Positions 1 through 11,998 are shown, counted from the stretch's first letter. The stretch: 64,000 nt of DNA from Cornus controversa (GCA_026545225.1 CM048853.1:21085755-21149754); one strand, 5' to 3'. The notes: generated by a model from the sequence alone, not told the origin. A program made the numbers and translations.

Positions 1-369
1 CAAAGTGTAGTAGCATGAAATAGTGCAGAAGCTGAGTATCGCACTATGTCGCATGGAGTATGTGAGATATTGTGATTAAAAAAGATTCTTAAAGAATTAA
101 AAAAACCACTAGAGATGCCTATGAAACTATATTGTGACAACAAAGATGCAATTAGCATTGCTCATAACCCTATGCAGCATGATAGAACCAAATATGTTGA
201 GATTGACAGACACTTCATAAAAGAGAAATTGGAGGTTGGTATTATTTGTATGCCGTTTGTTCTAACGACACAACAAATAGCTAACATTCTTATAAAAGGA
301 TTGTTCAGATCAAGCTTTGAGTTTCTCATCAGCAAGTTGGTCATGATAGATATCTATGTACCAACTTGA
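1..369 (+). pseudogene. Ty1/copia polyprotein 3' end (RNase H), partial
   Basis: This is the C-terminal part of a copia Pol polyprotein, entering from outside the window. Read in frames with a few breaks, it shows the copia RNase H signature SAEAEYRTMSHGVCEI, then LYCDNKDAISIAHNPMQHDRTKYVEIDRHFIKEKL and the usual terminal block that ends in VPT before a TGA at 367-369. The upstream part has an in-frame stop after SVVA and a second one after GVCEIL, so the copy is not functional. A purine run and an LTR follow directly, which is the normal order for a 3' end. The rest of the element lies before position 1. Confidence 0.85.
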
Positions 370-376
370 GGAGGAG

Positions 377-642
377 TGTCGAAGATTAGGATAATTAGTT
401 TCTGTTTCTAATAAATTCAAATTAAGATTTGAATAAGTTTTTTAGGGGAGTTAGTCTGTTAGTTGTTCCTATTTTTTTGCATTTCCTATTTTTATGTAAT
501 CTGGTAGATTAGGATAGACTTCTACCAGAACTACTTTGGATATAAATACCTCCTGTAACTTCTATTAATTTAAGAAAAAAAAGATAAGTTCTTTTCCTTT
601 TCAAAAACTTTCATGTATATATCTATATCTATTTGCGCCACA
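377..642 (+). mobile_element. 3' LTR of the copia element
   Basis: A polypurine tract (TTGAGGAGGAG) ends at 376 and is followed by TGTCGAAGATTAGG, the expected start of a copia LTR. The segment carries a TATA-like TATAAATACC near 539 and runs to a CA near 640-642. The right border is approximate because the 5' LTR needed for comparison is outside the window. Confidence 0.65.
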
Positions 643-849
643 AAAGAGAAATAACTTAACTTTACTTTTAAAATTTTTTATTAGAAAAGTCATGAAACCC
701 TAATGTAAAAGATTTTCAAAAATGTCCCTTAGGGTAAAACATGAAAGAGAACCTTGAATTTTGCATTTTGGTGAATTTACAATAATGCCCTTACTGATCC
801 TTTTGACATTAAAACATGGAAAAATCTGCTTATGGGCTTCCCGGACCAT

Positions 850-2549
850 CAGTCTTTACATGTTCATCACATGCACATAGTCCACAATCCGAACGTGCAT
901 TCAAATAAAGCAATATAAAGTTTTTAAATAAAATCGATACCGCTCCACGCCAACTCTACCATTGGGGAGTTTCCACCACCTCTTTCCCATTTTTTGAAAA
1001 AAATATTAATCCTCATGGGATGAGCAACCACACGCTCAGTAGGAATGTCTAAAATACAATTCCGCAAGTCTCGTGAATACCAAATAACATACATTTGCAT
1101 TTAATCATGTAAAGCAAACATCCATATATCACATCCATACCATAAGCAATATGTAATGCAAAATGATATGCATAACTCCCTTGGGCTCTCCACACGTCTA
1201 TTGGACTTCGCTACCCAGGATCATCCAATACTACCTAACCAAGGCTCCTTAACTGAATCACCTCATTATAGGAATTCCTTTTTAGGGAGTATCCTATTCC
1301 ATTCTAATCAGAGCTTCCTTACTGGATCACTCTGTTGGTTCCTTTACCGAATTGCCCCATGAGGGTTCCCTTTTACCGGATTACCTAGCACTCTTCAAGA
1401 GGAGTTAGCCGCCTAATTGAGCTCACCATCTTCACCATATGCTTACCCAATAATGAAGATGGAATTACACATACTCATGAAAATTTATACATATGTGACT
1501 GGAAAACAATATAGCATTAATAATTTTTCATGCTTGTACAATTTCCAAATAAATCTCAAATACATTCACATTCCAAATAACTCATATTTTCTACATTTCA
1601 TATCATCAACCTAGGCAATTAAACATGCTCGACACTTAAACATGCTTATAAGACAGTTTCACAAACACATAAATGTCACATTCACACATATACATGAATA
1701 CACATAATTATTTACAATTCAATTCACACATGCTCATATAATCATCTAAGGCAATTATACCCATGTAATTACATCAATTAATCATAGAGAATTCATTAAA
1801 TGACATAATTTCACATGATTTAATATTGAAAAATATCTAATTATCCCACACAACCAATTGGTTGTCATAGACAACCAATATACTCACAAAACCCCCGAAT
1901 TCTGTAAGTTAGGCATCCCTACCTCAATTTGGAAGAGTTTCCAAATGAATTTTTTTCAATTCTCTCAAAAATTAACTTTGTCCAAAATTAATTCTGGACT
2001 AATCAAACTCGAGCCCTCAACACATAGACCATTTCTCTCTTCTTCGACGGACTCCAATTATGGACCTAAGTCCCTCAAAATTAATATAGAAGAGAAGAAG
2101 AAGATGTTGCTATATATATATATATAGATGCTCCTCATGGCTGATTTCAAATGAGAATGAGGGCTGGGCATTCTCCCTTGCTATTTATAAAAAATGGCCT
2201 ACATTTATTTACAAGTATGTCACTACCTTTTCACTAAACCTTCCCGGACTCAATTTTTGATTTTCATAATTTCGATTGTGCGCGTTAAATATTTTATTTA
2301 AGCTACCCTCGAAGTATAGAGTCATTCCGACACTTTCAAATTTTTTGGGCCCACGAGGCCTGCGCCCTTGGGTCAATCGGACCCGAAAAAGTCAATTTTA
2401 GCCAAACACTCCAAAAAAATTTTAAAACTTTAAATAAGTTCTCTAAATATGTATTTTACATTTAAAACACATATATAATCATTTAAAGCATTAATATGAT
2501 AATAAATAAAAATAAAGGAAAACTGGACAAAATGATCACAGTTTTCACA
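850..2549 (+). mobile_element. Family-A gypsy-type LTR, 5'-truncated solo copy
   Basis: This is a non-coding LTR of the same family as 6084-8572, 31083-33740 and 40306-42049. The block around 860-1080 (CCAACTCTACCATTGGGGAG, then GGATGAGCAACCACACGCTC) reappears inverted at about 7505-7715. The end, GATCACAGTTTTCACA, matches the family 3' end. The first roughly 860 bp present in the 6084-8572 copy, including the TGTNACGCC start, is missing. A (TA)n run lies at 2107-2126. The short ORFs inside are not conserved coding sequence. Family assignment to Ty3/gypsy rests on LTR size and termini only. Confidence 0.7.
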
Positions 2550-2708
2550 CTTTAACTCTCAAATATTGTATCCATACTATTTTATCTGGCCAGTGAGGGA
2601 AGAGATGTTTGTGTCGCTAGCTTGATGTTTGATTTTCTAGTGACTAGTTTCGTAGTAATCTTCTGCGACCCACCAAGAAAGGAAGGAGATAGATAATGAA
2701 AGTTTTTG
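2550..2708. other. Short unassigned spacer
   Basis: This is sequence between the family-A LTR and the TRIM element. No coding or repeat signature was recognised. The last five bases (2704-2708, TTTTG) are the left target-site duplication of the TRIM. Confidence 0.4.
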
Positions 2709-3115
2709 TGTCAGGACCCGCCCTCCTTATTTAAATATTATCCATTTTGCACACTCTCCTCTCAATACTCATGATTTTTAAAACACGTTTACACAGTTAG
2801 GAAGCATCCACACATATAAGTACCAACAACTTCTATCCCCACCCTAGATGATGTAGAACATCACAATTATCCCATCTTAGGATCAAGCATCCTCGCAGAC
2901 CTAACCTTCATGGGCTTGTGTACGTTCCTCAAATATTTGGCTAGGGATTGGTTTTGATACCATTTGTCATAACCCGACCATGTTGTATAAATATTAGCCA
3001 CTTTACACATTCTCCTCTTAGTGCTCACAATTTGCAAAACACGTCTACACGGTTAGGCGACATATATACATATAAGTGCCAACAACTTCTCCCCTAGGCG
3101 ATGTGGGACATTACA
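2709..3115 (-). mobile_element. Complete TRIM (terminal-repeat retrotransposon in miniature), 407 bp
   Basis: Two diverged direct repeats, 2709-2865 (157 bp) and 2965-3115 (151 bp), both start TGTCA and end in CATCACA or CATTACA. They flank a 99-bp interior. On the minus strand the interior begins next to the right repeat with AATGGTATCAAAACC, which resembles the tRNA-iMet primer-binding site TGGTATCAGAGC, so the element points left. The 5-bp duplication TTTTG is perfect at 2704-2708 and 3116-3120. There is no coding capacity, as expected for TRIMs, which depend on other elements for replication. Confidence 0.85.
2950..2964 (-). promoter_or_regulatory. Primer-binding site of the TRIM
   Basis: The minus-strand AATGGTATCAAAACC lies immediately inside the right-hand repeat and is close to the plant tRNA-iMet-complementary site (TGGTATCAGAGC). 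Confidence 0.7.
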
Positions 3116-3760
3116 TTTTGTAGCTTTTTTCTCCATTCATCATTAGGTTGGTGTTCGATTGGATTTTTTGCGCGGGGGTGCCAAAGTCACGATCAACTCA
3201 GAAGATAACCAAATTTATCCATATGAGGATGTGATTAATTCCAAGATCACTGAACCCTACTATGGCACACTAATGAGTACATATTTTGTACGAATTTTAT
3301 CTCTAAAATTATATTTGTCAACATTTTATTATATTTTATCTTAATCAATAAATGTGTTACTATGTATTCTTAGTTCATTGGATATTTTCACTCAAAATAA
3401 GATTATTTCAGCAAATAAAGATTTGAAAGACCTATTTGCGTATACTTCACTGTTCAGGTCATAACTCTCAGCTCGATTGTCGGAATAATACAACCCAGAC
3501 TGTTTGGAAAGCTGATTCACAAAGGAACATTTTTGTATTTCACAAAGAAGTCCAAATTCATAGATTTGAGGGGTCAAAATTCCGTGGCAAGTCAGGGGCA
3601 AAATTTGGGCAAATTTGATATTGCATACTTTTTAACTTTCATCAACCCACATCAATTTGGTCTACCTCAAATATAGATTAATGGATTAGAATAAATTGTC
3701 TAAAGCCCAAGCCCACTTGAAATTTGTAAAATGATAATTATAATAATTATCTTAATGATA

Positions 3761-3780
3761 TGTGTGTGTGTGTGTGTGTG
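3761..3780. repeat. (TG)10 microsatellite
   Basis: Ten TG units inside the gypsy LTR, followed by AT-rich sequence. Confidence 0.95.
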
Positions 3781-4437
3781 TATATTTATTTATTTAGATA
3801 ATTATTATAAATCATATATATCAAGATAATTATCATAAATACTAAATATATTAATGTGTTAATTATCAAGACCACTTCAAATTACAATTCTAACCCTCAA
3901 GTGAGCTTATAAATAGAGGTTGAGAGTTGAAGAAGTGAAAGAAAAACCAGTGAAGGCCAAGACAAAGAAGACAAAGATAATAGGAGTTTTATTTGTTTTA
4001 TTTCATTATGTGTTTTATATTTTTGTCATCTTCTTCTACCATGTGTAACTAAACCCCTCAACTAAGGTTGAGGAGGAAACCTCCATGAAGTGAAGTTATT
4101 TTGTTCATTTATTGATTCCTATGTGTATGATTTAAATGCTTATGATTTTTGCTTCTTGTGATTAATTATTTTAGATTTCTTTCACCATTTATATCATGTA
4201 TTTGTGGTAGTTATAAATTATTATAATCAATCTAAGCTTGGATTCGTATTTTTTAAAAGTGAAAATCTTTGATCTTATGTTTTTTATTAAATTGAATACA
4301 TAAAATGCTTAGAGTTTTACATTATTTAAACGAAGGGAAATATATATTTTAATATATGTTGGACTTTGGATTTAGACCCAAACCAGGGCGCCCATGGATG
4401 AGCCCAACTTGGTTAGAAAACCCTAATTGCTTTTCTT

Positions 4438-4457
4438 GGGGGGGGGGGGGGGGGGGG
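4438..4457. repeat. 20-base poly-G run
   Basis: An uninterrupted run of about 20 G residues in otherwise AT-rich LTR sequence. The exact length should be treated with caution because homopolymers are prone to sequencing error. Confidence 0.8.
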
Positions 4458-5051
4458 TTAAGTAACAAGCAATATAAATATGGTATATTGCCTAATCCTA
4501 ATAGATGTTGGATCACGTTACAAATCCTAGAGGCATATTCTTTCTTTCTCTATCAATTGTCTTGGAGATTAGGGAGAAACTCTTGAACTATGGAATTGAG
4601 GATTATGCTCGTATTCATAATATAATTCCACCGCGAGATTGAAGGCGGCTTTGAAGGAAAGTGAAGCAACCGATTCATTTTTTCCTTTCAAGTTAAAGTC
4701 TACAACGAGGTAATCCGAATTCGCTTCGTATTGATTGATATTTTTGTGGTACTTTTTTGTTAAATCTAGAGTAATGAATAAATTCATTTCTTGATTGTTA
4801 CTCTAAATTTGGGGATTAGTAAATGAATATCTTAAGATTTATGGATTTAATGGTGGTGGATTCCGACACTTAGTAATCGCCTTTATTTAATTTTAGTCTT
4901 GTTATTTTAATTGTATGTTTAGTTTAATCTCTCAAATCAATCAATCTTGTTCCACTAGATTAGTTTTGAATTGATTTGAATTTGTTTAGATTTTTTTTTC
5001 CTTTCACTATTCACCTTTGTTTTTTTCTTTCTAAAAAAAATATAAAAAAAA

Positions 5052-5068
5052 TTGGCACTGTTGAAAGA
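5052..5068 (+). promoter_or_regulatory. Decayed primer-binding site of the plus-strand gypsy element
   Basis: TTGGCACTGTTGAAAG resembles the tRNA-Asp-type site TTGGCGCCGTTGCCGGGG used by related plant gypsy elements. A clearer version is seen at 19990-20011 on the minus strand. The call depends on the 5' LTR assignment. Confidence 0.4.
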
Positions 5069-6083
5069 AAAAAAAATCGGTACTGTCTTTTTTTAACTTT
5101 TTTTGCAGCACCGTTTATAACTTTAGTATGGATACTACTTTATAGTTTTTCTAAACTTGATTGTTAGCTTTTACTTGTAGATGAAACGTGAACAGTGTGT
5201 TGTTATTCTTTTATTGTTAGTTTTCTTTTATTTGTGCTTCAGCCCATTTTAAAAGCTAGCCCAGTAGCCAACTTTTCATTTGAGCCCAAATCAATATGTA
5301 AACGAAGCCCCTTTCTAACCTATTTTCTGTTTCTTTTATTTCAAACAAAAGCCCATTTGTTTTTATTTGAACTCAAAAAGTCCCTCTTTTCTTTTAAACC
5401 AAGCCCAGCCCAGTTTTATTAATTATTTTGCTCCTCCAACCCGATCTAACCGGCCCAGCAACCCAACTCAGTTCACTGTTCAATGTTCACTATAGCAAAA
5501 TACTTTTTTTTTTTTTAATTTTTTAAATCTCGTTTAATTTAATTTCAAGTTTATTTTATTTATTTAGTTATTTGTATTAATTGTTTTTAAAGTCCCTGAT
5601 ACTTCTTGAATTCATAGGTGGTATATATTGTTAGGAAATTGCATTTTTCTCATCTTTTTGGGCACTACTTCAGAATCTAAGTACACTTTTTTTCTTTCGT
5701 ATATATTTATTTGTATTTTTCTTTTTAGATTAGGAAACCATAGTTTATTTTTTAAGTTGATAATTGTTGCATGTGAAATCTAGGATAGAATAACTTAGAC
5801 ATAACCCTAGCATCACACCTTCTTCAAGTTATTTTTTATTTTATTTTTTTTCAAAATATATTTTTTTTCTGTTTCTTTTCCTTTACAAAAAAAAAAGAAG
5901 AAAAAGAAAGATCACACCCTCTATTCTTTTCATTTTATTGTGTGTTTTGTTTGTGCATTTTAAATTAGTATTTTTGCATTAAAATTTTAGTAAGGGTGCA
6001 AACTCTCAATAAGATAAGGATTGGATTTCATCACTAATTCCTTGCCCAACTAAGTTAAATATTTCCTTGCATTTGTCAAACCA
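5069..6083 (+). other. Untranslated leader of the plus-strand gypsy element, decayed
   Basis: This is T-rich, non-coding sequence between the putative primer-binding site and the inserted family-A LTR. No gene was seen. Its continuation lies at 8573-8832, beyond the insertion. Confidence 0.4.
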
Positions 6084-8572
6084 TGAAATAACCGTGACCA
6101 TTTTGCCCGATTTTATTTTTATTTCATATAAATGATTATAAATGTGTGTTTTAAGTGTAAAATACATGTTGAAAGACCATTATAAGTGTTCGGGGAAGTT
6201 TTGGGAACATTTGACAAAAGTTGACTTTTTTGGATTCGATTGAGGCACGAGCCCCGTGGGTTTAGAAAATTTGAAAGTGTCATAATGACACTAAATTTGG
6301 AGAGTGACTTAAGTAAAATATTTGACACTCTACGGAATTAATTTCATATCAATCAGACTTCCGAAAATCAAAAACGGAGCTTAAGAAGGTTTAGTGAAAA
6401 GATAGTGACATTTTTGTAAATAAATGGATACTAGATCTATAAATAAAAAGAGAATGACACAACCCTTATTTCTCATTCTCTTCAGCTGGTGAGAACAATA
6501 TAGATCTATATATAACTATATCATCTTATTCACTTCTCTATCAAATTTGAGAAGCTTAGGCCAGGAATTGAAAGGTGCCGAAGAAGAGAGAAACGATTTA
6601 CGCATTAAGGGCTCGAGTTTGATCCGTCTGGAATCAATTTCAGAGAAAGTTGATTTTTTTTTTTGTGAGAATTGGGGAAGTCATTTGGAAGGTCTTCCAA
6701 TTGAGGTAATGATGCCTAACCCATAGAATCCGATTTTGTGAGTATATTGGTTCTCTATAGCAACCAATTGGTTATATGGGTATAATTAGATATTTTTTAA
6801 ATTTTAAAGCATACTAAATTATTTCGATTAGTGAATTCTCTATATCTAATGATGCTATTACATGTTTATAATTGCCTTTGATGATTAGGTGAGTATGTAG
6901 GAATTGAATTATAAAAGAAATATGTATATTCATGCATATGTGTGAAGTTAACACTTATGTGTTTGTGAAAATGTTTTGAAGGTATATTCAAGTATAAATC
7001 ATGCCTAATTGCCTATGTCAATAATGTAAAAAAATGTGAAACGTGTACAATGTGATTGCATGTGGGACTTATTTGGAGATTGAGCAAGCATGATGGTTAA
7101 ATGCTACATTAACTTGAATTGCATGTGTACGTTTAACATGAGCATTTGAATCCATCTTCATTCATTGGGGAGTACATGGTGAGGTTAGTGAGTTCAATTG
7201 GGACGGTAAAGTCCACTTGACGAATGGCGAGGTATTCCGGTAAAAGTAACCCTCATGGAGTGATTTGTAGTGAGGTATTCCGATAAAAGTAACCCTCATG
7301 AGGTGATCCGGTAAATGAGCCTTGGATAGGTGAGATTAGTTTGTCAAGGAAATTGGAGGCCAATGGATGTGTGGAGAGGATGAGGGATTTGTGCATATCA
7401 TGATACATGTACACGATGCTTATGACATGGTTGTGATATATGAATATTTGCTTAACATGATAAAAAATACAAATGTACGTTTATGTAGTATTCACGAAAC
7501 TTATAGAACTGTGTTTTAGACATCCTACTAAGCGTGTGGTTGCTCATCCCATGAGGATTAATAGTTTTCATAAAATAGAAAAGAGGTGGCGGGGTCTCCC
7601 CAATGGTAGAGTTGGTGTAGAGCAGTTTCAGTTTCATTTAAAGACTAATCTACTTTATTTGTATGCATGTTTGAATTGTGGACTATATGCATGTGACAAA
7701 CATGTAATGCCCATTTATGTTCCAAGAACGTGTATCGTTTATGCTTTATGATTGAATATGTTTAAGTACGAATTTTGGCACATGTTGTTCATGACTTATG
7801 ATTTCATACAATGTAAGCATGGTATTGAGCATAGTGGAATGCTAGATGATTAAATGATGATCCATTCATTTATGTTCGGTTCCACATGTATAAGCTTGTG
7901 AGAATGGTTGTACTAGTGTAATGGTGAAATATAATGCCTAGATGTGTTAAGGAGGAATGTTGGACCAAAAATGATCAAAGTGTGAGGCTACAGGATTTTC
8001 TGCAGAGACACATTTCTATTGTGCAAAACCTTTGTTTGGCATGATCAAAAGTTTTTGATTATGCAAAACCTCAGCTTTGCATGTCCAAAAAATTACAGAG
8101 TTGCAGACTATCAAAAGTCTTGAGAATTGAAAACCTTCGATAACACTTTGATAAAACCCTTGTTTTGTATGATCGAAATGTTTCGATCATGCAAAACCTA
8201 GGTTTCAATTGTGCGAAATGCCACTGAAACTAAAAGTTATAAATAGACTTGTATGAGCATATTTATATTATATTAGTGATATAAAGAATGCTTCCGTTGA
8301 TGTTGAGATTTCAACTTTGATTGGTTGATTATAGTGATATGTCGATTAGAGGATGAGTGTATTGATAATGTAAAGGCTTCCGCGATGGGTCATGACTCGA
8401 TACTTGGGGCGTGACAGCTTGGTATTGGTAATGATATCATATGGTGAATGTTGGTAACTTGTCATGGCTATTTGGGTCGTGGGACGACGATTGGGTGATC
8501 ATGACACCTCACTACTCAATTTTCGGGCTTGAACCAGGGGAGTTCTGGCGGTCTGAATTTTGAGGCGTAACA
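6084..8572 (-). mobile_element. Family-A gypsy-type solo LTR, inverted copy, 2489 bp
   Basis: Read on the minus strand it starts TGTTACGCCTCAAAATTCAG (ending at 8572) and ends GGTCACGGTTATTTCA (6084). These are the same termini as the copies at 31083 and 40306. The interior matches 850-2549 in inverted orientation. Around 7200-7320 there is a short internal repeat containing GAGGTATTCCG and GTAACCCTCATG. A second set of short repeats at about 8000-8220 alternates GATCAAAAG and GCAAAACCT words. No internal retrotransposon region follows, so it is a solo LTR. Flanking pentamers AACCA and ACCTA are not a clean duplication. Confidence 0.75.
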
Positions 8573-8832
8573 ACCTAAGCCTAATTTAATTTAAAATCAA
8601 GTAGACATTGGTTATAGGGTGTACACAAAACTCATAGGACCCTCTTAGATAGAGTTAACTCTTGGTAATCCTAATAAGCACCTTCCAACTTCATAATGTC
8701 TAGGAAAGTTATGTCAAATGGCAACACTGTTGTCTGAGATTGAATTTTAAATGGCACCATTGTGACCCCTTCATTCTTTCCTGGAAACTTTCCTGGTTGT
8801 ATCGTTGGTGGGCCTTAATTGGTAATCCTTTA
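8573..8832 (+). other. Continuation of the plus-strand gypsy leader
   Basis: Non-coding sequence between the inserted solo LTR and the inserted MITE. It belongs to the interrupted gypsy element by position. No feature of its own was recognised. Confidence 0.35.
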
Positions 8833-9326
8833 GGGCTCATTTGGATTGATGGAATTGGAAGGAACAGAAAAGAAAAGAAAGGGAAAGATAATATTTTTTG
8901 TGTTTAGATTGTCATTAGTAAGAGAAAAGAAAGGATAAGGAGTGATTTGGAGGGATAGCTTATCCCTCCAAATCTCTCATATGCTACTCTCCCAAAAGTA
9001 GAAAGATTTGAAAAGAAATGATAAGAATAAGTGAATCTTTCATAATACCAAAAATAAACCTAACATTTTAAAGAACAAAATTTAAAAGACATGTGGATCT
9101 ATCTTGTAATATAAACACAAAAGGGCAAGATAGTAAATTGATTAAAATTTCTTTAATTTTCTCTCATTTACCTTTTCCAAACAAGATGCTATCATTTCCT
9201 TTCTTTTCCTTCATAATTTATCCAAACATAAATACAAGTTATTGTCTCTTTTCTTTTCATTTCATTTCTCTCATAACTAATGTTATCATTTCTTTTATTT
9301 TCTCTCCTGTTTATCGAAACGAAGCC
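8833..9326. mobile_element. Tourist-like (PIF/Harbinger) MITE, 494 bp
   Basis: The left end GGGCTCATTTGGATTGA and the inverted right end GGCTTCGTTTCGATAAA form imperfect terminal inverted repeats of the Tourist type. They are flanked by the trinucleotide TTA (8830-8832 and 9327-9329), the target site typical of PIF/Harbinger. The inner arms are complementary (GAAAAGAAAAG near the left, CTTTTCTTTTC-like tracts near the right). A near-central palindrome has 14-bp arms (GATTTGGAGGGATA and its complement) around a 3-base loop at about 8948-8978. There is no transposase. Confidence 0.75.
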
Positions 9327-9332
9327 TTAATT

Positions 9333-10520
9333 CCTCTAAAAAATCCTTTGATTAGGATGTATGAAATAGCAACTAAGACTCTTCAGGGGTATTTTGCTTC
9401 GATCACCACTAATTCCCCATTTTGCATAGTGTTATCCAACAATACTGCCACTCATTTTGAATTGAAACCCCATATTATTCAACTCTTGTCTAGTTTTCAT
9501 GGCTTAGATCGTGGGGATCCATACATGTTTTTCAAAGAATTTCTTGACATACATTCCACTTTCAAATATCAGAATTTTACTAAAGAGTCTATATGTCTAC
9601 CTGTTTACGTTTGTTTCCTTTCTCTTTAAAAAACAAAGAAAAGTATGGCTACATTCCCAAACTCTAGGATCTATCACTTCTTAGGACCAATTGGTGCAAA
9701 AATTTCTTTCCAAATTCTTCCCAATGTCTAGGACCAATTCTCTTAGGAGAGATATTCCTGACTTTAGGCAGAAAGAGGATGAACAATTCTACGAGAGTTG
9801 AGAGAGATTTAAGCACTTAATTCTAAAGTGTCCCTACTATGATTTTGAGGTATAGAGATTGGTGTAATATTTTTACAATGGGGACACAAACAAATCGTAA
9901 TATGATAGAGTCCATGAATGATGGAGCATTTTTGAAAATTAGTGATGATGTAGCTTATACCTTTCTTGAAAAGTTGTTCAAGAATCCTCAACAATGGGAT
10001 TTCTCCAAGGAGCATGATAGGCAAGCTCAAACACCAAAGTGAAGTGGAACGTATGAGGTTAGAAATAATTATGACATAGGTGCTAAACTTGGGAGTCTAA
10101 CCAAGAAGGTAGAGGCTTTAGTTTTGAGTCAAACCATGTATTTTGTCAACCAAATCCAAAATGAGGTATGTTCTATTTGTACTAGTCCAATGCATTTAAC
10201 ACAATCATGTCCTTCCATGCATGGTAATTCATAGTGCTATGCTGGATAAGCAAATGCACTAAATAATTTTAGGAAGTTGTTCGCTAGCCCTTTTTTTGAG
10301 ATGTACAATCCAAATTGGCAGAATCACTCCAAATTTTCATGGAGACAAAACCCATCTCAAATGAACTTAGGAGGGAATCTAATGTAGAATATCCAATTCC
10401 ACCCTCCTTCTCAATCATATCCTCTTGTTCCATAACATGTTCCAAAGATTGCTGCACCACAACAACAACAATCGTCTTTAGAAAATTCTCTCTAAAAATT
10501 TATGTAGTTAACTAGTTAGG
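9333..10520 (+). pseudogene. Ty3/gypsy Gag remnant (plus-strand element)
   Basis: This is a decayed Gag protein of an Athila/Tat-related gypsy element. Pieces in several frames match the usual order: a block ending in FELKPHIIQLLSSFHGLDRGDPYMFFKEF at 9450-9550, a later block with NRNMIESMNDGAFLKIS at 9895-9940, and then a CCHC-type zinc knuckle CSICTSPMHLTQSC (C-X2-C-X4-H-X4-C) near 10170-10211. A proline/asparagine-rich segment with YNPNWQNHSKFSW follows near 10305-10340. Stops and frameshifts separate these pieces. The N-terminal part of Gag is next to the MITE and may have been lost or moved. Confidence 0.75.
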
Positions 10521-10881
10521 CCATTCATGACGCCAAGGCTTCTACCCAACAGAACACTCAGGCTATTGTAAAATTAGAACACCAAATAGGCCAGTTAGCA
10601 ACTATAGTTGGAGAGAGAGAAAAAAAATCATAATCAGCCAGTACCCAATCCAAAAGGGCAATTTCAATTGAGTGACCCATCGAGTTTAGTTGTCAACCCC
10701 CATGAGCATGTTCAATTGATTATCATTCTTAGATCAGAGAAACAAGTTGACAATAAAGTTCAGATATCAAACCTGTCAAAAAAAATTGAGAGTAGTGAAT
10801 TAGAGAAAATCAATGATCAAACCAAGAAATCTCAGGATGACCATAATTATGGTCAAACCAAGAACCACCCCACTATGATAA

Positions 10882-11842
10882 TTGATCCTTTTGGCCAACC
10901 CATTTCCTCATAACTTTCCGTCGTTAATCTCCCTATTAGGAATGTCGTCCATAAAGCTCTATATCCTCAGCGATTGGGCTTTACAAAAAAGGTGCGCCAT
11001 ACAATTTGGTGATATTTTAAAGGTGTTTAAACATGTCAACATAAACATCCCATTCTTATATGTGATCTAACAAGTGACGTCATATGCAAAATTCTTGAAG
11101 AACTTGCGTACGGTCAAGCGTGCATGGTTTGAATGTGCACAAGAAAGTGTTTCTAGCCAAGCAAGTCAGTTCAATCATTCAAATAAAATCCTTGTTAAGT
11201 ACAAGGATCCCGATTTTCCTACTATCTTGTGTACAATAGATGATCATTAGATTGAACAGGCTTTGTTAGATTTAGGAGCGAGTGTAAATCTATTACCTTA
11301 TTCAGTTTATGGCAATTGGGGTTAGGAGATGTGAAACCAACTTCAGTGACACTCTTGTTGGCTAATAGAATGTGAAAGTCTCTAGGGGTATTGTTAAAGA
11401 TGTTTTGATCAAAGTTGACAAGTTTTACTTTTCTGTGGACTTTATAATCCTTGATACTCAACTTATCATTAATCTAAAAGGACAAATCTCAATCATCTTA
11501 GGTAATCTATTCCTTGTCACATCCAATGCCTTAATTAATTGTTGTAATGGAGTGATAAAACTCTCATTCGGCAACATAACTGTAGAGTTTAATGTCTTTA
11601 ACATAAGTAAACAGCCACCTGAAAATGAAGATTTTGATACAGTCAATATGATTGATAGTCTAGTGGTAGAAACTTTCTATCATGCTAGTTTAAAGGACCC
11701 TTTAAAGACAAACCTAATTCATTTTGACTATGATTTTACTGTTGATAGTGTGTGTGAAAGGGTGAATGCCTTATTGGATTCAGTCCCTCTTATAGACACG
11801 GAAAAAAGAAAAGCCAATATAGAAAACCAATGTGTTGGTTGA
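10882..11842 (+). pseudogene. Ty3/gypsy aspartic protease remnant (plus-strand element)
   Basis: Frame pieces read VTSYAKFLKNLRTVKRAWF and then ALLDLGASVNLLPYSVY near 11260-11312, the retropepsin active-site block of this lineage with the catalytic Asp kept. The following frame, open to a stop at 11840-11842, continues with SRGIVKDVLIKVDKFYFSVDFIILDT, then LGNLFLVTSNALINCCNGVIKLSFG and an acidic tail. This corresponds to the C-terminal half of the protease domain and its linker. No reverse transcriptase follows before the next insertion or after it at 25702, so the element looks like a gag-pro, RT-less derivative. Confidence 0.8.
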
Positions 11843-11998
11843 GTTACAGTCCTGTTTATCAACATTGACCTATTTGGTCATTTGTGTATCTTATTAGTTT
11901 TAGGATTTCCAGCTCTTAGTCTTTTTACTTTAGTTTGTGTCAGTCCTTTTTCTCTGCATTGTTTTCTATGTATAGTATTAAACTTTCCATGTGATTAA
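11843..11998 (+). other. 3' flank of the protease remnant up to the nested insertion
   Basis: Non-coding sequence of the plus-strand element. Its last five bases (11994-11998, ATTAA) are the left target-site duplication of the minus-strand gypsy element. Confidence 0.6.

Larger units (their letters stand above)
3274..5050 (+). mobile_element. 5' LTR of the old plus-strand gypsy gag-pro element (diverged)
   Basis: The start, TGAGTACATATTTTGTACG, is closely similar to TGATAGGTACATATTTTATACG at 27205, followed in both by ATTTTATCTCTAAAA and a TTTATTATATTTTAT block. This makes them the two LTR starts of one element. A TATA-like TATAAATAGAGG is at about 3909. The right border is placed just before a decayed primer-binding site at 5052. 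The LTR contains a (TG)10 run and a 20-base G run. The small ORFs inside have no recognisable product. Confidence 0.55.

Noticed and set aside
6079..8577. Perfect target-site duplication for the inverted family-A LTR
   Set aside because: The flanks are AACCA and ACCTA; only a one-base shift gives AACC(A/T), so I do not count it as a clean duplication.
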